Shown: positions 1-6,978, counted from the first letter of the stretch. The stretch is 12,144 bases of DNA from Nitrosopolaris sp035691865 (GCA_035691865.1 DASSIM010000098.1:1-12144); one strand, 5' to 3'. Program-made: numbers and translations. Notes: generated from the sequence alone by a model not told the origin.

Positions 1-983
1 TGAACCTTATTATTCTCAATTAATATATTGTAACAATTCAGGGAGCATATTATCCCACTTCCGTTATTATTATAGACCGTATTATTTCTAATTATCATAT
101 CATGTGTGCCTGTATGAGGATCAAGACCATAGTGTCCACTATTTCGTATAATGTTGTTCTCAACGATCATATGACCTACGCCAAAAGTGTATAGTCCAAA
201 GTACACATGGTGTATATCGTTATTTTTTATGATACTTCCATCGCCTCCGTAGTAATAGCTCAGTCCTGAGCCGCCTTTGTGCTTGCCTTCTTCATATCCT
301 AAATATGCAATCTCTGAATTTGCGATATCTGTGGTTCCTGTTGCATTATTTTCAACTACGATGGATGGCCTAGGAGTGCCAAAAATAAATACGCCACTGC
401 CAGTCCTTGATCCATTAGTTATTGCATAGTAGTTTGTTGTTGGATCCCAAGATGTTATCTTCACAGAGTCAATCTTTAAACTACCATGAACATCAATCCA
501 GTATGCAGGTGCTATTTTGGAAACACCAGCACCGCGTGTCACCTTTGAGCTTATCTTTAGCCATTTAGTATCTGTTGAATCAATATGTAATGTAGCTCCT
601 TTAGCAATTACTAGGTTTGCATTTAGAAACCATACACCATTTGTGGATTGTTTAGCAAGGATACTGCTATCATGGAGTTTGTTATCGATGTCTGTAAGCC
701 TTGCTGAACTACAACTAGTCGTTATTGTTCTTTTGGATGGATCATAATTTATACAAGCACTAGGAGAGGCAATATTCGATTGAGGAGAAGATGAACCCGT
801 GTTACCTTGATTAGAGGGTGGAGGAGAAGCAGAAGAAAAGGTTTTGTGTTTGATAGCTTTAGCCTCCTTTATGGGAAATGGAAGGACGTCCAACGTTGTA
901 TATTGGTAGATGAGGATTGCAAAACATAAAGCAAGCATAACTAAAACAAGGGCTGAGACACCTATCCAAGAATGACTCTTCAT
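1..983 (-). CDS. AlgG-like right-handed beta-helix protein, membrane-anchored (C-terminus beyond window)
   Basis: The frame is open from ATG 983-981 to the window edge, giving 327 visible residues with the C-terminus missing. Residues about 7-27 form one hydrophobic helix (signal anchor), followed by a Ser/Pro/Asn-rich linker (about 49-75). From about residue 115 there are short beta-helix rungs with N-N turns (VENNAT, IIKNNDI, IVENNIIRN, IIRNNTVYNNN, LIENNKV). The stretch YGLDPHTGTHDMIIRNNTV (about 285-303) followed by GIICS resembles the catalytic rung of AlgG-type mannuronan C5-epimerases, whose hallmark is DPHD; here it reads DPHT (D288, P289, H290). Family knowledge suggests a secreted polysaccharide epimerase or lyase acting outside the membrane; the substrate is unknown. 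An in-frame TAA lies 16 codons upstream and no other start is available between it and the ATG. A generic NosD/periplasmic copper-binding-type beta-helix protein is the alternative. Confidence 0.8.
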   Translation of the reverse strand, partial: MKSHSWIGVSALVLVMLALCFAILIYQYTTLDVLPFPIKEAKAIKHKTFSSASPPPSNQGNTGSSSPQSNIASPSACINYDPSKRTITTSCSSARLTDIDNKLHDSSILAKQSTNGVWFLNANLVIAKGATLHIDSTDTKWLKISSKVTRGAGVSKIAPAYWIDVHGSLKIDSVKITSWDPTTNYYAITNGSRTGSGVFIFGTPRPSIVVENNATGTTDIANSEIAYLGYEEGKHKGGSGLSYYYGGDGSIIKNNDIHHVYFGLYTFGVGHMIVENNIIRNSGHYGLDPHTGTHDMIIRNNTVYNNNGSGIICSLNCYNILIENNKV

Positions 984-1012
984 ATGATAGGAAGAAAATT
1001 CAGCAGCACGAG

Positions 1013-1020
1013 TGTATAAG
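1013..1020 (-). promoter_or_regulatory. TATA-like box of the beta-helix gene
   Basis: On the minus strand CTTATACA lies with its centre about 33 nt before the ATG at 983. This is the spacing expected for an archaeal TATA box with a leader of only a few nucleotides. A purine-rich AGGGAGG sits further upstream, too far away to act as a ribosome-binding site. Confidence 0.4.
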
Positions 1021-1332
1021 AATTCCTCCCTTTAGGAGAGTCCAATAAGGGAGTAACATTTAACATATAACGGCTTTCCTAAGGAAATGCAAGTGGAGCT
1101 GAATGCATCTCCATGTTGTGTATGACTGGTTAACACAAGTGCGAAGAGGAAACAATTCCGCTATCTTAGCAAGCTTTTGTTAGGTCACAAAAGAAAATAG
1201 ATGTCTGTGTAGACTATAAAGGTCCAGCAGGATTCGTGAATGTTAATCCTACAAACAAAGAGTTTGAGTAAAGTTCGCTCGCCTAGCTGGAGTATTAGAA
1301 ATTTTTTAAATCGAATTTTTTCCAAGAATCAA

Positions 1333-1348
1333 AACTGATCGGTCAGTT
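1333..1348. repeat. Short inverted repeat, possible operator
   Basis: AACTGA and TCAGTT are perfect reverse complements separated by TCGG, giving a compact dyad of the kind bound by dimeric helix-turn-helix repressors. It lies about 60 bp upstream of the propeller gene's TATA-like box. No regulator gene is adjacent, so the role is inference only. Confidence 0.3.
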
Positions 1349-1404
1349 GAATTCGCCCCGTTAGGATTTATTCCCTATTGACAGCTTCAAATGCAAGTTC
1401 GAAA

Positions 1405-1418
1405 ACTATAAAATATAA
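1405..1418 (+). promoter_or_regulatory. TATA-like box of the Vgb-like propeller gene
   Basis: ACTATAAAATATAA is the best TATA match upstream of the propeller gene. It predicts a transcription start near 1438, which leaves an untranslated leader of about 80-130 nt. That is unlike most other genes here, where the box sits 25-33 nt before the start codon. Confidence 0.4.
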
Positions 1419-1429
1419 TGTCAATGGTG

Positions 1430-1455
1430 TTTCATGTTTATGAAATAGATTTCAT
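1430..1455. repeat. Three alternating TTTCAT/ATGAAA arms at 10-bp spacing
   Basis: TTTCAT begins at 1430, its exact reverse complement ATGAAA at 1440, and TTTCAT again at 1450, each separated by 4 nt. The middle arm can pair with either neighbour. The array overlaps the transcription start predicted from the TATA-like box at 1405-1418, so it could be a tandem operator or the 5' end of a structured leader. Confidence 0.4.
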
Positions 1456-1518
1456 GGACTGTACGACTTCGAATCCGTTAATGAGAAACAATGATATAAC
1501 ATAAAGTAATATACTTCG

Positions 1519-3273
1519 TTGGAAACTGAAGCTCTAAGTAGAAGAAAATGTAATGGGGATACCAGATTATTGAAAAATAAAAATATCATAGCTTACGGGG
1601 TAATTGGAATTATTGTTGTCGCTGTAATAGCTTACGTTGTTTTTATTAGACCTCCAAATAATAATATTAGTAATTATAATGTTATTAGCAGCAACAATCC
1701 AAACTTGCAATCTACTGCCCAACTAATCGCAAATTCAAGAGCTGCAGCACTTGAACAATATCAAAAGCTATTCTGTGGGTTGAATTCTATTCCGCATTCT
1801 ACTAATTACATAGCAGAGTACAAACTCCCAGCTACATGCGAAATGCCCCTAGGTATCTTGGTCGACGATCAACTTGCAAAGGTATGGTACGTATCTACGA
1901 AACAGGGAACGCTCGGTAGCTACGATCTTGCAACTCACAAGTTTGATAAAGAACTCACCATTCCTGTGTGGAACGTACGCAACATTCCTACAGACAATTC
2001 TCAGGTATGGTCCGTTAGGGAGGATCAGAGAGGAAACATTTGGTTTACAGACGAGAAACAAAACGCTGTTTGGATGTATAACAAGTCTGTTGGGGGCTTT
2101 GAATTGTATAAAGTTCCTGAGACGTCTAAAGTCTTTGGTACAACTTATCCTGTATCTATTGATTTTGATTCAAAAGGAAATGTATATTTTGTGGGTATAC
2201 GTATGCCTGTGCTCTGGTTTGGAAACACTACCCAGATGAAGAATGGTACCTCAAATGGAATAATTAAGATTCCAATACCTACAGATGGATTCAAGGGTAT
2301 TTCTCCTGATCTAATCAGTACCGGTTCTATCGCAGTCGACAATAAACGAAACGTCGTCTGGATTTCAATGTTATCTTTCCCTAGTAAGGGTGAAATTCTA
2401 CGATATAATATATCTTCAAGAACTTTTGATACTTTCAATATGCCATCAGGATTAAACTCTCCAGTGGGAATTGCAATTGACGAGAAAGGTAATCCTTGGG
2501 TCACCGATCATGCTACGAGTCTATTTTTCATGTTAAACGCCTCCAACGGCAAGACCACGACCTACGCAACTTCTAGAGTTTCGCCGCAGATTTATGGTGT
2601 AAATGACGTTAATAGTATTCCACAAGGAGCTTATAGTCTGCCTTACTGGATAGCGAAAGGGGCTGGTAGCGATGGATCGCTTTGGTTTAATGAGCATGAG
2701 GGTAACAAGATAGCCAAGTTCGAGCCTTCAAATAATACCTTGTACGAATATTGGATTCCTACTCAGGATAGATTGTGGGGTAACTGTTCTCCCAACAGTC
2801 AAACATGCGGCATAGCCAACGCCCTCCAGTTCTCGAGAGGACAGAATGATCAGACATGGTTTACAGAATGGTCAGAAAATAAGATCGGAAGCTTAACAGT
2901 AACCAAGTATAGACAGCTACCATTCTCTGTTTCTGCATATCCTCAAGAGCTGATTATTAAAAGAGGTCAGGCTGTAGAGATTAAAGTCAATGTTTCAGCA
3001 ACGACAACAACAAAACCGTCCCAGAATCACCCCAACTCAACTGTTGAGATGGTCGCATCAGGCACATTTACTCCAGGAGGTGACCTCGGAAATTCCACCG
3101 GCATCTTCAGCCAAGGGTCCTTCTCGATCGCAGACGCTCATGCTCTTAAACAATTGTCATTCATCTTCACCCCAGCGACAAATCTAAAGCCAGGAGACTA
3201 TGTGTTGATGTTAGGAGCGCAAAACAATGAAGTTACGATGTTGAAGGGCGTGAAAGTGAAAGTTATTAGCTAG
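1519..3273 (+). CDS. Vgb-like (streptogramin lyase family) seven-bladed beta-propeller, membrane-anchored
   Basis: The frame gives 584 aa from TTG 1519; an in-frame TAA at 1507-1509 rules out earlier starts and no ATG occurs before residue 109. A second TTG at 1570 (residue 18) would give a more typical anchor beginning MKNKNIIAYG, so the start is uncertain. Residues about 23-43 are one hydrophobic helix, then an Asn-rich linker. Seven repeats carry an aromatic W/Y-x-x core typical of Vgb/NHL blades, near residues 123, 175, 223, 281, 327, 389 and 447, with best matches IWFTDEKQNAVWMYN, LWFNEHEGNKIAKFE and TWFTEWSENKIGSLT. Residues about 468-584 look like a beta-sandwich (Ig-like) domain. The protein probably faces the outside of the cell. 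Lyase activity on antibiotics should not be assumed, because the Vgb catalytic residues cannot be placed with certainty here. Such proteins are often annotated virginiamycin B lyase. Confidence 0.85.
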   Translation: METEALSRRKCNGDTRLLKNKNIIAYGVIGIIVVAVIAYVVFIRPPNNNISNYNVISSNNPNLQSTAQLIANSRAAALEQYQKLFCGLNSIPHSTNYIAEYKLPATCEMPLGILVDDQLAKVWYVSTKQGTLGSYDLATHKFDKELTIPVWNVRNIPTDNSQVWSVREDQRGNIWFTDEKQNAVWMYNKSVGGFELYKVPETSKVFGTTYPVSIDFDSKGNVYFVGIRMPVLWFGNTTQMKNGTSNGIIKIPIPTDGFKGISPDLISTGSIAVDNKRNVVWISMLSFPSKGEILRYNISSRTFDTFNMPSGLNSPVGIAIDEKGNPWVTDHATSLFFMLNASNGKTTTYATSRVSPQIYGVNDVNSIPQGAYSLPYWIAKGAGSDGSLWFNEHEGNKIAKFEPSNNTLYEYWIPTQDRLWGNCSPNSQTCGIANALQFSRGQNDQTWFTEWSENKIGSLTVTKYRQLPFSVSAYPQELIIKRGQAVEIKVNVSATTTTKPSQNHPNSTVEMVASGTFTPGGDLGNSTGIFSQGSFSIADAHALKQLSFIFTPATNLKPGDYVLMLGAQNNEVTMLKGVKVKVIS

Positions 3274-3413
3274 CTATGATCCCTACTGCTTAAGCGGGCA
3301 TCAAGCTGAAGTTGAGGCGAGATATGTGTACATCTATTGTCATATGTACCACCGTCATTCTGTCTATTGCGGCAGGAGCCATCGTCGGTATATCCTGACG
3401 CACATCTGTGTAG

Positions 3414-3650
3414 TTATGGGATAGATGAGTTTTGTACTATTTTACTACTGGTAGTACCGTTAGCAAATGATGCATGACAATTACTGTTGATACACACGAC
3501 TGTATGACAGGTATCTCCCTCACAGCTAGTAGTGCTCTTTTTTATATGAATCTGTGCTTTCGCTAAATATGTATGCTCCCCCAATGCAATAACTAAGGTA
3601 GATGCTATGACAACCATTGTCAAACCCAAGATTGTGCGATTTATATTCAT
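3414..3650 (-). CDS. Small secreted protein with CX4CX4CX4C motif
   Basis: A 78-aa protein whose function I do not recognise. It starts at ATG 3650-3648; the frame also opens at a TTG four codons upstream, but a TATA-like box centred about 25 nt before the ATG favours the ATG as a leaderless start. Residues about 7-24 are hydrophobic after an N-terminal arginine, and a plausible signal-peptidase site follows ALGEHTYLAKAQ (about 22-33). The mature part has cysteines at 43, 48, 53 and 58, each separated by exactly four residues, set among His and Thr (CEGDTCHTVVC). This suggests two disulfides or a metal site in an exported protein. The gene is convergent with the propeller gene, with 140 bp between their stops. 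The tail is Ser/Thr/Asn-rich without hydrophobic segments. Confidence 0.7.
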   Translation of the reverse strand: MNINRTILGLTMVVIASTLVIALGEHTYLAKAQIHIKKSTTSCEGDTCHTVVCINSNCHASFANGTTSSKIVQNSSIP

Positions 3651-3668
3651 CCTGATGAGCAATTGATA

Positions 3669-3680
3669 GCATAAAATATT
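3669..3680 (-). promoter_or_regulatory. TATA-like box of the small cysteine protein
   Basis: On the minus strand AATATTTTATGC is centred about 25 nt before the ATG at 3650. The spacing predicts transcription starting at or next to the start codon, and it decides between the TTG at 3662 and the ATG at 3650 in favour of the ATG. Confidence 0.4.
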
Positions 3681-4021
3681 TGATTTGGGAGGAAGATTGC
3701 TATAAGTTTACTCTAATAGATTTATCAGAATCAAACGTCAATTAAGGATAGTGCTTCGGCTATATGTACATATATATTATTATTGGTAATTGCAGTGTTC
3801 GGCTACTTCATAGACCGTCCTCGATGACAAAGCCCAGAGAAATCCCAAGAAGTATATGTAAGAGAAATGGCTGTAGCTTCGTCCTATGCCTGAAATTCCG
3901 TAGTTCATCTATAACATTCGTAAGGTTCGGATGCTGTTCCTTTTTTCTGTAACACCAGCATCGACCAACATCAAGCAAAGTGCTTGGCTGTTAAGCTGGA
4001 TGCGGCTGATAAACCTGAGAT

Positions 4022-4042
4022 ATTCTAATTACAAATTAGAAT
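4022..4042. repeat. Perfect 9-bp inverted repeat upstream of the HtrA pair
   Basis: ATTCTAATT (4022-4030) and AATTAGAAT (4034-4042) are exact reverse complements separated by ACA. The site is about 60 bp upstream of the HtrA TATA-like box. A dimer-binding operator or activator site is plausible; a hairpin terminator is less so because no T-tract follows on either strand. Confidence 0.45.
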
Positions 4043-4100
4043 GGGATCGTCATACGTGACTAGGTTTGTTCATTCTTAGTCAACAAATAGCGTATCTAAC

Positions 4101-4107
4101 CATATAC
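4101..4107 (+). promoter_or_regulatory. TATA-like box of the HtrA pair
   Basis: CATATAC is centred about 23-25 nt before ATG 4127, consistent with a leaderless message. No purine-rich ribosome-binding site is seen immediately before the ATG. Confidence 0.35.
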
Positions 4108-4126
4108 ATCGTGATCAATAAAAAAT

Positions 4127-5086
4127 ATGAACGAAAAAAAGATTCCGCATACCAAAAACGCACTAATGTCATTCTCTGAGGCAATAGAGAGCATAGCCGA
4201 TAAGGTATCACAATCCGTAGTAGGTGTACGTTCAAAGACTAGAGGAACTGGCTCAGGGGTTGTTTGGACCTCAGATGGCCTCATAGTGACTTGCAGCCAT
4301 ATAGTCAGAAAACTAGATGAATTAGAAGTTAGTTTCAGCAATGGTAGATCCTTTCCAGCCAACGTAATAGGAAATGATCTATATTCTGATATCGCACTCC
4401 TGAAAATTCAAGCCAATGGCAAGAATGATAGCATTTCCCTTAATCCGATAGAGATCGGTAATTCTGAAAATCTAAAAGCAGGGCAGTTTGTTCTCGCCCT
4501 CGCTAATCCATATGGAGAATTTCCCAGCATTACAGAAGGCATAATCACAAGCGAAAGAAGTTCAATTGGAGGAGGACGGTGGTGGGAAATAACGAATCAC
4601 ATAGTTATTACTGATGCGCGTCTCAACCCAGGATATTCAGGTGGTCCTTTAGTTGACGTAGAAGGAAGGATGATAGGATTGAACGCAGCATATGTTTCGT
4701 CTCGTGGTATTGCAATTAGAGCAAGTAAAGTGAGAAATATCACTGACCAACTTGCGAGGGATGGATCTATTAAGACCGCATACCTTGGTGTGGCCACAGA
4801 TGAAATTTCCATTCCTAGAGAGATAGGATCTCAACTAGAGCCAAGTCAAGAAGAAGGTCTCATGGTTCTTTCGGTGGAAAAAGACACTCCTGCAAAGAAG
4901 GCGGGGCTGTTAATGGGAGATATTATCATAGGATTCGACGATCGGACTATAACGAACATTCATGACCTAAGAAAACAACTCTTAAATCATGATGTCATCG
5001 GAAAATCGGTAAAGCTTGCCATAATAAGAGGCGAGAAAAGGAGTGAGATCAACATTTCCCCTCGAGAATCATCTGGATCCAACTAA
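4127..5086 (+). CDS. HtrA-like serine protease with PDZ domain (diverged copy)
   Basis: A 319-aa S1C (DegP/HtrA) family protein. The triad is visible: His58 in TCSHIV, Asp88 in YSDIALLK and Ser171 in NPGYSGGPL. A PDZ domain follows at about 218-312 (YLGVA... GLMVLSVEKDTPAKKAGLLMGDIIIGF). There is no signal peptide or membrane segment (the N-terminus is MNEKKIPHTKNALMSF), so it is probably cytoplasmic, unlike exported bacterial HtrA proteins. Two conserved spots differ from the family: the residue before the nucleophile is Tyr rather than Asn, and the segment matching the usual GFAIP loop reads RGIAIRASK (193-201), which may alter substrate choice. The second HtrA gene follows 43 bp downstream. 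ATG 4127 is supported by the TATA-like box. It is expected to degrade or chaperone misfolded proteins; physiological substrates are unknown. Confidence 0.9.
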   Translation: MNEKKIPHTKNALMSFSEAIESIADKVSQSVVGVRSKTRGTGSGVVWTSDGLIVTCSHIVRKLDELEVSFSNGRSFPANVIGNDLYSDIALLKIQANGKNDSISLNPIEIGNSENLKAGQFVLALANPYGEFPSITEGIITSERSSIGGGRWWEITNHIVITDARLNPGYSGGPLVDVEGRMIGLNAAYVSSRGIAIRASKVRNITDQLARDGSIKTAYLGVATDEISIPREIGSQLEPSQEEGLMVLSVEKDTPAKKAGLLMGDIIIGFDDRTITNIHDLRKQLLNHDVIGKSVKLAIIRGEKRSEINISPRESSGSN

Positions 5087-5129
5087 TTGTAATGAAAGCC
5101 AAGCAAAAGAGGAAGTAATAATATAATAT

Positions 5130-6068
5130 ATGATGCCAGTTAATGAAGATCTCGTTGTTAATGCGGTTCAAAATGTAAGTAGAAGTGTTGTAAATATTGC
5201 GAGTGTGAGAACAGTACATGACCAGCTATTCCGTGTATTTCCGGTTGAAGGTGTTGGCTCTGGTGTAATCATCGACGAGAGATGTCACGTACTTACCAAT
5301 AATCATGTTGTCGACGAAGCCCAGAAACTGAAAATTACACTCACTGATGGAAGCATTTTCGATGGAAAAGTGATAGGAACAGATGAGACGACTGACTTAG
5401 CAGTAATAAAATTAGACTCGACGGAGACACTTCCATTCGCAGCATTGGGAAATTCTGATGATTTGAAGATAGGTCAAATAGTGATTGCCATTGGTAATCC
5501 ATTTGCTTTAACTGGAGGGCCAACTGTAACTGCTGGGATTGTAAGCTCTCTGAACAGAAAAATTCAATTTGAAAAAGGAGTCTTGGAATTAGTTCAAACT
5601 GATGCTGCAATAAATCCAGGTAACTCTGGTGGACCTCTTATCAATACAAAGGGCGAAGTCATAGCAATTAACACAGCAAAAATGCCATATGCACACGGTA
5701 TTGGATTTGCAGTACCAACCAACATTGCTAAATCAGTTATGGCAGAACTAATACAAAATGGAAGAGTAATAAGTAGACCATGGATAGGAATATCATATGT
5801 AAAAATAACAAGACAATTAACTCAATATTACAGATTGTCAACTACAGAAGGTGTGCTAATAGCACAGGTAGAATCACACAGCCCAGCTGATGATGCAGGA
5901 TTGAGAAAGGGAGATATAATCGAAGCAGTGGACGGCAAGAGAATAGATGATACTACAGAGATTTCACTAAATGTAAGAAAGAAGACACTAAAGGACAAGG
6001 TGACAATGACTATAAACAGATATGGAAGACGCTTTGAAGTTCCAATACAACTTCAGGCGCGACCATGA
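5130..6068 (+). CDS. HtrA-like serine protease with PDZ domain (canonical copy)
   Basis: A 312-aa S1C family protease closer to the consensus than its upstream neighbour. The triad is His59 in TNNHVV, Asp89 in TTDLAVIKL and Ser166 in NPGNSGGPL; the family loop HGIGFAVPT (189-197) is intact, and a PDZ domain spans about 216-308 (WIGISYV... GVLIAQVESHSPADDAGLRKGDII). No signal peptide or membrane helix is seen, so a cytoplasmic site is inferred. It lies 43 bp after the first HtrA stop, with AGAGGAAG about 14 nt before ATG 5130 as a possible ribosome-binding site; a second ATG follows directly at 5133. The two genes are tandem paralogues, probably cotranscribed. One copy being consensus-like and one diverged suggests duplication with division of labour, possibly in a mixed HtrA assembly. 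Confidence 0.92.
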   Translation: MMPVNEDLVVNAVQNVSRSVVNIASVRTVHDQLFRVFPVEGVGSGVIIDERCHVLTNNHVVDEAQKLKITLTDGSIFDGKVIGTDETTDLAVIKLDSTETLPFAALGNSDDLKIGQIVIAIGNPFALTGGPTVTAGIVSSLNRKIQFEKGVLELVQTDAAINPGNSGGPLINTKGEVIAINTAKMPYAHGIGFAVPTNIAKSVMAELIQNGRVISRPWIGISYVKITRQLTQYYRLSTTEGVLIAQVESHSPADDAGLRKGDIIEAVDGKRIDDTTEISLNVRKKTLKDKVTMTINRYGRRFEVPIQLQARP

Positions 6069-6175
6069 CCCATTATTAATCTTGTTCTATTTGTATTCAC
6101 GAGTTGTGACTAGGTAAGTAATGAAAAATTACCTCCAGTTGATTTTCGATTATCAAATTGCAAAAATAATATAGC

Positions 6176-6190
6176 TTCTTCTTTTTTGAT
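6176..6190 (+). terminator. T-rich tract, possible archaeal terminator after the HtrA pair
   Basis: The run CTTCTTCTTTTTTGA lies about 110 bp after the second HtrA stop. Archaeal polymerases terminate at T-rich non-template tracts without needing a hairpin. The distance from the stop makes this tentative. Confidence 0.3.
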
Positions 6191-6353
6191 TTGCTTAGTA
6201 GAGATATGGCAAACATCTGAGTAATGCCATGAAGGTTTACACGTAGTCATGAGCTTGGTTTGATATTTGGGAGTAGCAGGATCTAAATTAGTATGTTTAT
6301 ACTACTTGACGTGACTAACCTCGATAAATGCTAGTCAATTAATGCCCCCTCCT

Positions 6354-6361
6354 TCTATATA
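6354..6361 (+). promoter_or_regulatory. TATA-like box of the proteasome pair
   Basis: TCTATATA is centred about 31 nt before ATG 6389, predicting a leader of only a few nucleotides. This gives the beta-alpha pair its own promoter, separate from the HtrA genes 320 bp upstream. Confidence 0.45.
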
Positions 6362-6388
6362 CTATCAGGAGTAAAGAAAAAAATAAGA

Positions 6389-6976
6389 ATGACAACAATA
6401 GTTGGTATCAAAACAAAGGAAGGCGTTGTACTCGGCTCAGATAGACGAGCAAGTAAAGGCTTTTTCATAGGTTCAAAAATAACACAAAAAATAACAAAAA
6501 TAGATGATACTCTAGCAGTAGCAATAGCTGGGCAATTATCTGATGCTGAATATATGATTAAGGTTGCAAAAGCTGAGAAAAGACTAATGGAACTTAGAAG
6601 AGGCTTCCCACTCACTGTGAAGGAATCTGCGAGGCTAATAGCAAATCTAGCGTATTCTGGTCTTAAGAACTATCAGCCATATTTCGTAGAACTATTGGTA
6701 GCAGGCGTAGACCAAAATGGCGGACACGTATTGGCAGCAGATATGAGCGGCGCAATAACTGATGAAGACTTTGCATCTTCGGGTTCTGGTTCTCCAATCG
6801 CGTATGGTGTACTTGAAAGCGTTTACAGTAAGGACATAACTAATGAACAAGCAAACCAAATTGCCACTAAAGCTGTAGCAGCAGCAATGGAACGAGACCC
6901 TGGATCAGGAAACGGTATAGACGTAGTAGTGATTCCAAACTTGTTGATGGTCCAAGAGGAGAAGGTGAGTCATTAG
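6389..6976 (+). CDS. psmB: 20S proteasome beta-type subunit, catalytically complete, no propeptide
   Basis: A 195-aa Ntn hydrolase. Removing the initiator Met leaves TTIVGIKTKEGVVLGSDRRA, the archaeal beta-subunit start, with the Thr nucleophile at residue 2. Aligned by eye with the Thermoplasma beta subunit, the active-site set is intact: Thr2 (T1), Asp18 (D17), Lys34 (K33), Ser133 in SGSGSP (S129), Asp170 in RDPGSG (D166) and Ser173 (S169). The segment YGVLESVYSKDIT is strongly conserved. Archaeal beta subunits usually carry a propeptide removed autocatalytically; here methionine aminopeptidase could expose Thr directly, so the subunit would not need autoprocessing. It is followed 2 nt later by an alpha-type subunit, an order recalling actinobacterial prcB-prcA. 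Nitrososphaerota normally encode core proteasome genes elsewhere, so this may be an extra copy (inference). Confidence 0.92.
   Translation: MTTIVGIKTKEGVVLGSDRRASKGFFIGSKITQKITKIDDTLAVAIAGQLSDAEYMIKVAKAEKRLMELRRGFPLTVKESARLIANLAYSGLKNYQPYFVELLVAGVDQNGGHVLAADMSGAITDEDFASSGSGSPIAYGVLESVYSKDITNEQANQIATKAVAAAMERDPGSGNGIDVVVIPNLLMVQEEKVSH
6964..6968 (+). promoter_or_regulatory. Ribosome-binding site of the alpha subunit inside the beta gene
   Basis: GGTGA lies 10 nt before ATG 6979, within the last codons of the beta gene, and matches the complement of the archaeal 16S 3' end. It is the clearest Shine-Dalgarno-like element in the window and fits translational coupling of the two subunits, in contrast to the leaderless genes around it. 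Confidence 0.5.
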
Positions 6977-6978
6977 AA

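Larger units (their letters stand above)
984..1518. other. Divergent intergenic region, no gene seen
   Basis: About 535 bases between the minus-strand beta-helix gene and the plus-strand propeller gene. No open frame with gene-like content was found; ATG-initiated frames here stop within about 12 codons. It holds the promoter of each flanking gene, a 6-bp inverted repeat AACTGA/TCAGTT (1333-1348), alternating TTTCAT/ATGAAA arms (1430-1455), and AT-rich tracts around 1305-1322. Confidence 0.6.
3651..4126. other. Divergent intergenic region, no convincing gene
   Basis: About 475 bases between the small minus-strand gene and the first HtrA gene. A 62-codon plus-strand frame (3764-3952) has no domain resemblance, an unusual Cys/Phe/Ser-rich composition and no supported start, and is not called. 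In another frame a short hydrophobic run (LLLVIAVFGYFIDR, about 3776-3817) ends at a stop and could be a worn gene remnant, which cannot be shown. A perfect 9-bp inverted repeat (4022-4042) and the HtrA TATA-like box lie at the right end. Confidence 0.5.
6069..6388. other. Intergenic region between HtrA pair and proteasome pair
   Basis: About 320 bases without a gene; the ATG-initiated frames checked stop within a few codons. It contains a weak 6-bp inverted repeat AGGTAA/TTACCT (6112-6134), a pyrimidine-rich tract ending in TTTTTT (about 6176-6190) that may end the HtrA transcript, and the TATA-like box of the proteasome pair at 6354-6361. Confidence 0.55.

Noticed and set aside
517..747. 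Plus-strand 76-codon frame.
   Set aside because: It is antisense to the well-supported beta-helix coding region and has no features of its own.
1519..3273. Assigning antibiotic-inactivating virginiamycin B lyase (vgb) function.
   Set aside because: The fold and blade motifs match, but the anchor, the extra C-terminal domain and the inability to place the catalytic residues make resistance activity unsupported.
3764..3952. 62-codon plus-strand frame as a small gene.
   Set aside because: Composition is unlike a structured protein, there is no ribosome-binding site or well-placed TATA box, and no recognisable motif.
6112..6134. AGGTAA/TTACCT hairpin as terminator of the HtrA pair.
   Set aside because: The stem is only 6 bp, AT-rich, with an 11-nt loop and no T-tract after it; the T-rich tract at 6176 is a better candidate.
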